From Athalassotoga sp964433875 (GTDB lineage: Bacteria > Thermotogota > Thermotogae > Mesoaciditogales > Mesoaciditogaceae), in contig CAYSSO010000039.1 of the NCBI GenBank assembly GCA_964433875.1, positions 1-12,804 of the forward strand: a stretch of 12,804 nucleotides of DNA, read 5' to 3'. Position 1 is the first letter of the stretch. Every line of letters begins with the position of its first letter. Both the position numbers and the translations under genes were made by a program. Under the pieces are notes generated by a model, which saw only the letters and a list, made by a program, of their open reading frames with translations, had not been told where the DNA came from and ran no database searches. Positions 6,832 to 12,804 of this stretch are shown piece by piece.

Positions 6832-8391
6832 TTGCATCTTGAACTTGACGGTGAAATGGTAGAAAGAGCGAGAAAACTCGCCAGAGAAGTGACGGATGAA
6901 GTTCAGAAATTCATCGATTTGAGGAGCACCGATTCTGTCGAAAGGACAGTCTCGAGGCTATTTGGAATAGACGGTGTAAATTCAGAAGGCGCGCCACTTC
7001 CAAATGTCGTAGTCGATGATGTTAAAGCCGGCGGAGGTTTAAAAAGAGGCATAGCATACTGGATAGCGAATGGATGCGTTGCGAAGAATTTAGATCCTCA
7101 AAAACTTGCCGAATCCGTCGGGAAAAAAGAATTTTCGCTTGTCAAATTACCGCCACAAAATGAGGGACTCGTTGCCGAAAAGATGGATGAATTGACGGAA
7201 AAAGCGATCGAAAAGATCGAGAATGTAAGGGACGAAAGAGATAAGATGCTCGAAGAACTCGGAGATCCAAAAAAGCCTTATATCTACGTCATAGTCGCGA
7301 CTGGCAACATATACGAAGACGTCATTCAGGCAAGAGCCGCCGTCAGAGAAGGCGCAGATATAATAGCCGTGATAAGATCGACTGCCCAATCTTTGCTTGA
7401 TTTTATCCCTTATGGGCCGACAACGGAAGGATACGGTGGCACATACGCGACTCAGGCCAACTTCAAAATAATGAGGGAATCTCTCGATGATATCGCGCAA
7501 AAGGTTGGCAGATATGTAAGACTTACGAATTACGCATCGGGACTTTGTATGCCAGAAATAAGCGCCATCGCCGCCCTCGAAGGGCTTGATATGCTCTTGA
7601 ACGATTCAATGTACGGAATCCTTTTTAGAAATATAAACATGATGAGAACCTTCGTCGATCAATACACATCAAGGCTTATATGCGCATTTTCGCATATAAC
7701 TATAAATACCGGAGAGGACAATTACATAAAGACATCAGACCCTATAGAACGATCTCACACCGTTACAACTTCTCAACTTATAAATGAGCAATTCGCGCTC
7801 AAAGCCGGAATGGATCCAAAGTACATGGGAATAGGCCACGCATTCGAAATAGATCCAGACGTCGAAAATGGATTCCTATATGAAATATCCCACGCGTTGC
7901 TGACGAGGACGCTTTTCCCATACGCCACACCAAAGTACATGCCTCCAACAAGATACATGACCGGAAATATCTTTAAAGGATATGCACAAAATACCCTCTA
8001 CAATCTGGCCTCTATAATGACCGATCAATCCATTCACCTGCTCGGAATGCTTACGGAGGCAATTCACACCCCCTTAGTCCAGGACAGATACCTTGCGATC
8101 TCCAACGCGAAATACGTCTTCAACAACGCCATGAATTTCGGATCGGAGATCGAATTGAAAAAAGATGGATTTATCCAGCGCGAGGCTCAAAAGGTTCTCT
8201 CGAATGCCGTATCCTTGCTTGAGCACGTCAAAGAAGTAGGCCTTATGGTGGCAATAGAGGAAGGAACCTTTGGAGATATTTCAAGAAAGATGGACGAAGG
8301 CAAGGGAGCAGATGGTGTATTTGTCAAAGGAGAGGACTATTCTAACCCGATCATAGAAGAGATAGAAAGAATTCTGGGGGTGGGAAGATGA
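6832..8391 (+). CDS. kamD: lysine 5,6-aminomutase, alpha subunit
   Basis: The larger subunit (519 residues) of the adenosylcobalamin- and PLP-dependent enzyme that moves the terminal amino group of D-lysine or L-beta-lysine to the neighbouring carbon, a step in anaerobic lysine fermentation. It forms the TIM-barrel body. Residues I recall as PLP- or substrate-binding in the Clostridium sticklandii structure (Arg184, Ser189, Ser238, Tyr263, Arg268, Asp298) all appear here at a constant offset of two: R182 and S187 in IRSTAQSLLD, S236 in YASG, Y261 and R266 in MYGILFR, D296 in GEDNYIK. GPTTEGYGGTYATQANF (195-211) is also typical. Start is TTG with a strong ribosome binding site. The gene overlaps kamE by ATGA (8388-8391), fitting a complex made in fixed ratio. 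Confidence 0.96.
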   Translation: MHLELDGEMVERARKLAREVTDEVQKFIDLRSTDSVERTVSRLFGIDGVNSEGAPLPNVVVDDVKAGGGLKRGIAYWIANGCVAKNLDPQKLAESVGKKEFSLVKLPPQNEGLVAEKMDELTEKAIEKIENVRDERDKMLEELGDPKKPYIYVIVATGNIYEDVIQARAAVREGADIIAVIRSTAQSLLDFIPYGPTTEGYGGTYATQANFKIMRESLDDIAQKVGRYVRLTNYASGLCMPEISAIAALEGLDMLLNDSMYGILFRNINMMRTFVDQYTSRLICAFSHITINTGEDNYIKTSDPIERSHTVTTSQLINEQFALKAGMDPKYMGIGHAFEIDPDVENGFLYEISHALLTRTLFPYATPKYMPPTRYMTGNIFKGYAQNTLYNLASIMTDQSIHLLGMLTEAIHTPLVQDRYLAISNAKYVFNNAMNFGSEIELKKDGFIQREAQKVLSNAVSLLEHVKEVGLMVAIEEGTFGDISRKMDEGKGADGVFVKGEDYSNPIIEEIERILGVGR

Positions 8392-9134
8392 TCAACAATC
8401 TCGATCTCGAACATATCAGACCGTACGGCGACCAGTTAAATGATGGTATTATTCAGTTATCCTTTACTCTTCCCGTCCCGGCCGGCACAAAGGCGAGAGA
8501 AGCGGCAAAGAAATTAATCGAGTCAATGGGCTTTTCAGATGTCCAGATAGTTCACTCCGAAGATATCGGGGAGGATTTCACATTCTTTGTCATTTACGCG
8601 AAAACGACGAAAGACGTGAATTACAAAGAGATAAAAACTCTCGAAGTAGAAGTTCCCAAAATGGGAATGGAAGAGGTAAACGAAAAGGTCTTCAAATATC
8701 TAAAAAGGCAAATTGTGGTAGTTGGAGCCACTATCGGATCGGACGCGCACACTGTCGGACTTGATTCGATTTTAAATATGAAAGGATACCACGGCGATTC
8801 TGGCCTTGAAAGGTATAAGGCTTTCAAAGTTTACAACCTTGGAAGTCAGATTCCTCCGGTCGAACTCGTCAAAAAGGCAAGAGAATACAACGCCGATGTT
8901 ATTTTGGTCTCTCAGGTTGTAACGCAAAGAGACATACACATAAAGCAATTGACAGAACTTGCCGATATATTAGATGCAGAGAAATTGAGAGACAAAGTTA
9001 TTCTCATAGTCGGTGGGCCGAGAATAACGCATGAACTTGCGGTGGAACTCGGATACGATGCCGGCTTTGGATCGGGCACAATGCCTTCCGAAGTCGCATC
9101 TTACATAGTGGAGAAGATGGTAAAGATTTCATGA
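8388..9134 (+). CDS. kamE: lysine 5,6-aminomutase, beta subunit (B12- and PLP-binding)
   Basis: The smaller, Rossmann-fold subunit (248 residues) carries the cobalamin. The base-off/His-on motif DxHxxG is D119-A-H121-T-V-G124, H121 being the lower axial cobalt ligand. Eleven residues later, K132 in NMKGYHGD corresponds to the lysine (Lys144 in C. sticklandii) that forms the Schiff base with PLP in the resting enzyme. VSQVVTQRD (174-182) and VGGPRIT (208-214) complete the B12 domain. The N-terminal 100 residues are the dimerisation domain. ATG 8388 overlaps the kamD stop, with a G-rich site at 8376-8384. The 3' end overlaps the next gene by ATGA, so translation of that gene is probably coupled. 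No other lysine fermentation genes or B12 reactivase lie in the window. Confidence 0.96.
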   Translation: MINNLDLEHIRPYGDQLNDGIIQLSFTLPVPAGTKAREAAKKLIESMGFSDVQIVHSEDIGEDFTFFVIYAKTTKDVNYKEIKTLEVEVPKMGMEEVNEKVFKYLKRQIVVVGATIGSDAHTVGLDSILNMKGYHGDSGLERYKAFKVYNLGSQIPPVELVKKAREYNADVILVSQVVTQRDIHIKQLTELADILDAEKLRDKVILIVGGPRITHELAVELGYDAGFGSGTMPSEVASYIVEKMVKIS

Positions 9135-10159
9135 GAAAATATCTTGTAATCACCGCCATTGCCATTGTCGCGATCGCGGTGGTGGCAATAGCGTTCTTCT
9201 TCAAGCGAAATCAACCAGTTGTAGGAATTCTTTTCCCGGTCGATTCGGCCATAAGTTATTCGGACAGAATGGCTGGGGTTTTGATCGCGATAAAATCCCT
9301 TCCCGATGAGGTCAAATTCGTCGATATCGATTTTAATTCCTCCGATCTTTCAGCGGTTGTTTCTAAGTCAATAAAATCTGGAATAAGATACTTTGTAACT
9401 TTCCTTACATCTTCTCAAGCGTCGGAATTGAAAAATGTGGTAAACGGCAAAAATGCCGTTTTAGTCGATTCTCAGGTCACAAATCCAACTGTGATAAATG
9501 AGATAAAGAACTTCTACACCATCGCGCCGACCGATACAGAGCAGGCTTCGGCCATAGCGAATTATATTCATATGGAAAATTACAAAAATGTTCTTATAAT
9601 AAAGGGAAATCGAAATCCAATCTATGAAAATTATCTCTCATTACAAACGGCAAAAGACCTCCGAAGTTACGGGATCAATTCGGTAATAGCGGATGTCAAT
9701 CAAAATTTGGATGCGACGGCCGATAGCATCGTTCTTGTTATGTCTTCGGAAAGGGTACTTGATATTATGCCGCGGATAAGATCGAAGTACGGGAATGTAC
9801 CAATCATAGGAAGTGACTGGACCTTAGATCAGACGCTTCTCAATTCGACGGCCTCTGATGGAATGATCGTAACCTGTTTTGCAGATCTTTCAAATCTTCC
9901 GCAATCATTCAAAGAATTGCTTTACGAAATAAAGATGTTTCCCGATCCGTCAATGCTTCTTGCCTACAATGCCACAGTTGTCACATTTATACTTGCAAAA
10001 AATGGCGTTGGAGCCGACAACGCCAAGAAATTTCTCGATTCGCGCATCTTCATGGGATCGAATGGGGAATTTACCTTTTCAAATAAATCGGCCTCTTCCA
10101 AGATTTACTTTTACAGGATATCCGGTCAAAATCTAACCCTTTTGTGGTCGTGGAGGTAA
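9131..10159 (+). CDS. membrane-anchored type-I periplasmic-binding-protein homologue
   Basis: A 342-residue protein. MRK and a long hydrophobic stretch (4-24) form an N-terminal anchor or signal with no lipobox cysteine, so it is more likely tethered than free or lipidated. The rest resembles a LivK/LivJ-like (Peripla_BP_6) fold: VVGILFPVDS opens the first lobe (30-39), SIKSGIRYFVTFLTSS (80-95) and YKNVLIIKGNRNP (151-163) are core strands, VPIIGSDWT (223-231) is in the second lobe. The C-terminal AYNATVVTFILAK, FMGSNGEFTFS and KIYFYRI order is characteristic. No ABC permease or ATPase is nearby. Its ATG overlaps the kamE stop by 4 nt and its stop is 2 nt before the receptor gene, so a sensory rather than transport role is inferred. 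The ligand is unknown; lysine-like amino acids are an inference from context. Confidence 0.75.
   Translation: MRKYLVITAIAIVAIAVVAIAFFFKRNQPVVGILFPVDSAISYSDRMAGVLIAIKSLPDEVKFVDIDFNSSDLSAVVSKSIKSGIRYFVTFLTSSQASELKNVVNGKNAVLVDSQVTNPTVINEIKNFYTIAPTDTEQASAIANYIHMENYKNVLIIKGNRNPIYENYLSLQTAKDLRSYGINSVIADVNQNLDATADSIVLVMSSERVLDIMPRIRSKYGNVPIIGSDWTLDQTLLNSTASDGMIVTCFADLSNLPQSFKELLYEIKMFPDPSMLLAYNATVVTFILAKNGVGADNAKKFLDSRIFMGSNGEFTFSNKSASSKIYFYRISGQNLTLLWSWR
10152..10157 (+). promoter_or_regulatory. ribosome binding site that sets the receptor start
   Basis: GGAGGT overlaps the stop codon of the binding-protein gene (10157-10159) and lies 4 nt before ATG 10162. This favours ATG 10162 over the in-frame GTG at 10144. 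Confidence 0.75.
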
Positions 10160-10161
10160 AG

Positions 10162-11853
10162 ATGACCTTTAAAAGATTTGTGATCTTGCTTATCGCAGTA
10201 TCCGTTGCATTTGTCATTTTCGATCTTTACTTTCAATTTGTGAATATTCAAAATGAGGTAAATGAAGAACTTACAGATGCCGCTATGGCATTTTCAGAAA
10301 AAATAGAGGGAATAACCCAACTCATCTCTATAATGCAAATCTCAAAAGATATAACACTTCCGTCTGGAATAAAAGGGGTCATAGAAATAAATAATGACGG
10401 AAATGTTGTAAAATCATACGGACTTGAAAATTACACCAAAGCCCTCTACGATTTTTCGGTAATGAGCGGATCGTACATCTCGCCACTTATCAATTTAGAT
10501 GGGCATCCGGTCATCACAATCGCCTCAAAATCGCCCGCCGGAATAATCGCAGTCGAGATCGATCCACGCATCGCTTTGTCCGATTTAAACCTTTACATAG
10601 TCGATCAATCAGGCTTTGGAGTGAATTTGTCGAACAACGAATGGAAGACCTTTATATCGATCCTCGCAAATAATTCGAACTTTATAATCGACTGGCCATA
10701 TCTTTTCGTAAAAGAACCAACGTATGGGCACTACACGCTTGTAGACCAGATTAAGATCTCTTCTATTATCTATACGGCTTTGCACACAAATTTGCCTTCC
10801 TACGTTTTAATCCTTGCGATCTTTTCTCTGACAGGACTTCTCTACCTTCATTTGAAAAAGAAAGATAAACCGGTAGAAGAATTTCTGAACTTTTTAAGTG
10901 GAATAAAGACATTTGAAAGATATGAGGGAAAAGAAGATAAAAAATTCATAAAAAATTACAACGATCTCGTGAATGAATGGGACAGATTGTCAAAGGGTTA
11001 TGCCTCAGTCATAGATGAAATTAGCCAGACGAATACGGATCTCATAAAGTTTAACGATCTGTACGCAGAACTCCCGATGATATTCGAAAGAATAGATAGC
11101 GAAGAATCATTTAAAGACGCGATAAAGATCGTGGCAAGAAGAATACTCGATCTTTCAAAGTGCGTCAAAGGCGTTGGAATAAAATACGGCCAGCAAATTT
11201 TCAACATAGGCACGATAACGCCGTACGACTTTCAAAATAATGGAACTAAATTCAATTTGGAGATCAAAACACACTCAGACACACTTGACTTTGTCTTGGA
11301 TTTGGATAAATTCACGACGACAGAGATATTCAAAGAACTTCTTGTCTCTCTTTTACACCACGTCGGATCGGTAGTTTCTATGTACGAATTGAGAACCGAA
11401 AGGAATGAATCGGCAAGGTACGATCCGCTCACTGAATTGCTCACGCGCCAGGAATTTTCAAATATTGTCTTTAGAGAAATAGAAATCCTAAAAAGAGAAA
11501 GGGAACAATCCGCTTTTGTCCTCATAGATATAAAGGATTTCAAAGATTTCAACGAAAGATATGGTCACTTTGAAGGCGATGTCCTAATGAAATACATCGC
11601 TAAAGTGATAAAGAACAGCACAAGAATAACGGACGTAAGTTGCAGATGGGGAGAGGACAGTTTTGCCATTTACTTCGCAAACTTCAAAAAAACAGACATT
11701 AAGGCGAAAGAATCGGAGATAATCGGAAAGATAAAAGAGTTCAAAAGATCGGTAAATATAAAAGTTGGCGTCTCATACTATCCTCAAGACGGAGAAACTC
11801 TCGAAGAACTAATGAAAGTTGCGGAAGAAAGAAGCAATCTTCAAAGCGAATAA
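10162..11853 (+). CDS. two-TM receptor with Cache-like sensor and degenerate GGDEF domain
   Basis: A 563-residue membrane protein counted from ATG 10162. TM1 is at about 5-25 and TM2 at 212-230. The extracytoplasmic region (26-211) contains DGHPVITIASKSPAGIIAVE and then LYIVDQSG, which looks like a Cache/PDC sensor. A helical linker, a possible GAF-like region (about 296-405) and a C-terminal GGDEF domain (419-559, DPLT at 421-424) lie in the cytoplasm. The signature is GEDSF (497-501) instead of GG(D/E)EF: the second Gly is Glu and the fourth residue is Ser. D456, N464 and D473, equivalents of PleD D327, N335 and D344, are kept; DxD reads DIK. An I-site RITD (488-491) precedes the signature by the usual five residues. 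The domain ends early, without AKxxGRN. I infer a c-di-GMP-binding receptor rather than an active cyclase. Confidence 0.82.
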   Translation: MTFKRFVILLIAVSVAFVIFDLYFQFVNIQNEVNEELTDAAMAFSEKIEGITQLISIMQISKDITLPSGIKGVIEINNDGNVVKSYGLENYTKALYDFSVMSGSYISPLINLDGHPVITIASKSPAGIIAVEIDPRIALSDLNLYIVDQSGFGVNLSNNEWKTFISILANNSNFIIDWPYLFVKEPTYGHYTLVDQIKISSIIYTALHTNLPSYVLILAIFSLTGLLYLHLKKKDKPVEEFLNFLSGIKTFERYEGKEDKKFIKNYNDLVNEWDRLSKGYASVIDEISQTNTDLIKFNDLYAELPMIFERIDSEESFKDAIKIVARRILDLSKCVKGVGIKYGQQIFNIGTITPYDFQNNGTKFNLEIKTHSDTLDFVLDLDKFTTTEIFKELLVSLLHHVGSVVSMYELRTERNESARYDPLTELLTRQEFSNIVFREIEILKREREQSAFVLIDIKDFKDFNERYGHFEGDVLMKYIAKVIKNSTRITDVSCRWGEDSFAIYFANFKKTDIKAKESEIIGKIKEFKRSVNIKVGVSYYPQDGETLEELMKVAEERSNLQSE

Positions 11854-11909
11854 AGGACGAACACAAACCACATTTTGAATGCCAGTGTTTTATAATGGGC
11901 AATTTGTTA

Positions 11910-11915
11910 TATAAT
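11910..11915 (+). promoter_or_regulatory. -10 element of the transporter promoter
   Basis: TATAAT, a perfect -10 hexamer, would place the start near 11922, inside the Fur-like site. The -35 region around 11887-11893 is weak (TTTTAT at a 16-nt spacer). A second TATAAT at 11891-11896 is an alternative, also without a good -35. Either fits a promoter that depends on release from a repressor. Confidence 0.5.
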
Positions 11916-11916
11916 T

Positions 11917-11935
11917 GATAATGATAATGAATATT
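11917..11935 (+). promoter_or_regulatory. Fur-box-like operator
   Basis: The stretch begins GATAATGATAAT and matches the 19-bp classical Fur consensus at 16 of 19 positions (mismatches at 11929, 11931 and 11935). It lies directly downstream of the -10 and immediately before the AGGAGG (11936-11941) of the transporter gene, where a bound protein would block transcription. Fur-family relatives such as PerR or Zur use related sites, so the exact regulator is an inference. Confidence 0.65.
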
Positions 11936-11945
11936 AGGAGGAATA

Positions 11946-12752
11946 ATGAAGTTAGACGATAGGCAAAAGATCGCGAGAGAGGCCTTTAAAAGAAGAGACA
12001 TGTCCCTTCATAAAGAGGCCCATTCGAAAGAAAGCATCTCCGCTGAAACGTGGCACAAAACGTCGCAGGGTAGATATATGACGCCACTTGTCTACGGTGC
12101 GAGTGATGGGATAATAACGACCTTTGCCGTCGTGGCCGGGGCGATGGGAGCCCATCTCAGCCCGCAGATAGTGCTCATAATGGGCCTTGCGAATCTTTTC
12201 GGAGATGGATTCTCTATGGCCGTTGGAGATTACATGTCCCAGAGGACGACCGTCAAATACAATCAAAGCGAAAGGGAACGTGAAGAGTGGGAGGTTGAAA
12301 TAGATCCCCAATCGGAGAAAGAAGAACTCATCGAAATATACAAAGCCAAAGGTCTTGAAGAAGAAAAAGCCCGTCAACTCGTCGAAATACTCAGTTCGAA
12401 TAAAAAATTGTGGGTCGAGACGATGATGCACGAAGAGTTAAATATACTCGAGGACAAAGACAGTTCTCCTCTCAAAGACGCGCTTGTAACCTTTTTTTCC
12501 TTTGTCTTTTTCGGATTCATGCCGCTCGTTACATACATACTCGCAACCTTCATACCGTTCTTTGCTCAAAACACATTCTCTATGGCCACCTTTTTGACGG
12601 TAGTAACCCTCTTTTTGGTAGGGGCTTTGAGAAATATAGTGACAAACACAAACTGGATAAAGAGCGGAATTGAAATGCTCTTGACAGGAGGAGCGGCGGC
12701 AATCATCGCGTATATCGTCGGGTACATGATAAAGTACATAACGACTCTTTGA
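11946..12752 (+). CDS. VIT1/CCC1-family iron/manganese transporter
   Basis: A 268-residue inner membrane transporter that moves Fe2+ and/or Mn2+, in characterised members out of the cytosol and probably by H+ antiport. YGASDGIITTFAVVAG (50-65) is TM1 with the conserved Asp D54. FGDGFSMAVGDYMS (85-98) is TM2 with M91, corresponding to Asp43 and Met80 of the Eucalyptus VIT1 structure. A charged loop (about 100-172) is the cytoplasmic metal-binding domain: glutamates E109-E114, then M160, M161 and E164 in ETMMHEE. Three further TM segments lie at about 180-204, 211-230 and 245-264. The N-terminal 40 residues are charged and soluble. The start is ATG 11946 with AGGAGG 4 nt upstream. The Fur-like site in front suggests iron-responsive control. 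The aldo/keto reductase gene follows after 14 nt. Confidence 0.92.
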   Translation: MKLDDRQKIAREAFKRRDMSLHKEAHSKESISAETWHKTSQGRYMTPLVYGASDGIITTFAVVAGAMGAHLSPQIVLIMGLANLFGDGFSMAVGDYMSQRTTVKYNQSEREREEWEVEIDPQSEKEELIEIYKAKGLEEEKARQLVEILSSNKKLWVETMMHEELNILEDKDSSPLKDALVTFFSFVFFGFMPLVTYILATFIPFFAQNTFSMATFLTVVTLFLVGALRNIVTNTNWIKSGIEMLLTGGAAAIIAYIVGYMIKYITTL

Positions 12753-12766
12753 AAGGAGTGATTTAG

Positions 12767-12804
12767 ATGGAATACAGGAAGGTTGGAAAATGGGGATTAA
12801 AAAT
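12767..12804 (+). CDS. aldo/keto reductase, 5' end only
   Basis: Only 12 complete codons are visible, MEYRKVGKWGLK, before the window ends. This is the usual N-terminus of the aldo/keto reductases related to potassium-channel beta subunits (typically M.YR.LG..GLKVS). AAGGAGTG (12753-12760) lies 6 nt before the ATG. The gene follows the transporter by 14 nt with no terminator between, so it is probably in the same transcript and under the same Fur-like control. The substrate cannot be told. Confidence 0.7.
   Translation, partial: MEYRKVGKWGLK

Larger units (their letters stand above)
947..11853 (+). other. predicted single transcription unit of seven genes
   Basis: All seven genes point the same way. 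Their gaps are 21, 1, 16, -4, -4 and 2 nt, leaving no space for a terminator or a separate leader. Internal promoters inside coding sequence cannot be excluded, especially before hisS and kamD. The unit ends in the 92-nt gap 11854-11945, where no strong terminator is visible. Confidence 0.65.

Noticed and set aside
10144..10161. In-frame GTG start giving six extra residues for the receptor
   Set aside because: GGAGGT at 10152-10157 is placed for ATG 10162, not for GTG 10144, and TM1 is complete from the ATG.
11858..11896. Possible terminator after the receptor gene
   Set aside because: AACAC (11860-11864) can pair with GTGTT (11885-11889) around a small CATT/AATG hairpin, followed by a few T. 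The stem is short, AT-rich and interrupted, so it is too weak to call.
11952..12431. Minus-strand open frame of 159 codons under the transporter
   Set aside because: It lies wholly antisense to a well-supported transporter gene and has a composition expected of a shadow frame.

Overview
The window looks like chromosome from a thermophilic, anaerobic bacterium. I infer the Thermotogota, perhaps the Mesoaciditoga/Athalassotoga side. The inference rests on moderate-to-low GC, arginine codons mostly AGA/AGG and isoleucine often ATA, a [4Fe-4S] family-4 uracil-DNA glycosylase, a B12/PLP lysine aminomutase and a large surface-type lipoprotein. No single gene proves the placement.

Layout. At the left edge are two minus-strand tRNA genes, tRNA-Glu(TTC) then tRNA-Val(TAC), the latter cut by the window edge. 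They have a good sigma-70-type promoter (163-192). Just beyond is a minus-strand gene for a small membrane-anchored protein with a SPOR-like C-terminal domain. It diverges from a long plus-strand gene series at 947-11853 whose gaps are +21, +1, +16, -4, -4 and +2 nt, so it is probably one transcription unit. Its products are: (1) a 1342-residue lipoprotein made of fibronectin III, DUF4382-like and Ig-like domains and a seven-bladed YVTN/YncE-type propeller; (2) family-4 uracil-DNA glycosylase; (3) histidyl-tRNA synthetase; (4,5) lysine 5,6-aminomutase alpha and beta (KamD, KamE); (6) a membrane-anchored type-I periplasmic-binding-protein homologue; (7) a two-TM receptor with a Cache-like extracytoplasmic domain and a degenerate GGDEF domain. 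A separate unit follows: a promoter overlapping a 16/19 Fur-box match, then a VIT1/CCC1-family metal transporter and the first codons of an aldo/keto reductase.

How the genes may work together. KamD and KamE are the two halves of one adenosylcobalamin/PLP enzyme, and their catalytic and cofactor residues are intact. The most interesting part is downstream. The binding-protein gene overlaps kamE by an ATGA, and the receptor gene starts 2 nt after it. That suggests a binding protein that feeds a Cache/GGDEF receptor and is made together with a lysine (or beta-lysine) metabolising enzyme. The receptor's signature reads GEDSF instead of GG(D/E)EF, while an RxxD I-site is kept at the usual 5-residue spacing. 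It may therefore bind c-di-GMP rather than make it. The second notable point is the Fur-type site in front of a transporter family better known for removing cytosolic iron than importing it. There is no CRISPR array, insertion sequence, prophage or recognisable riboswitch, and no gene-free stretch over 300 nt.
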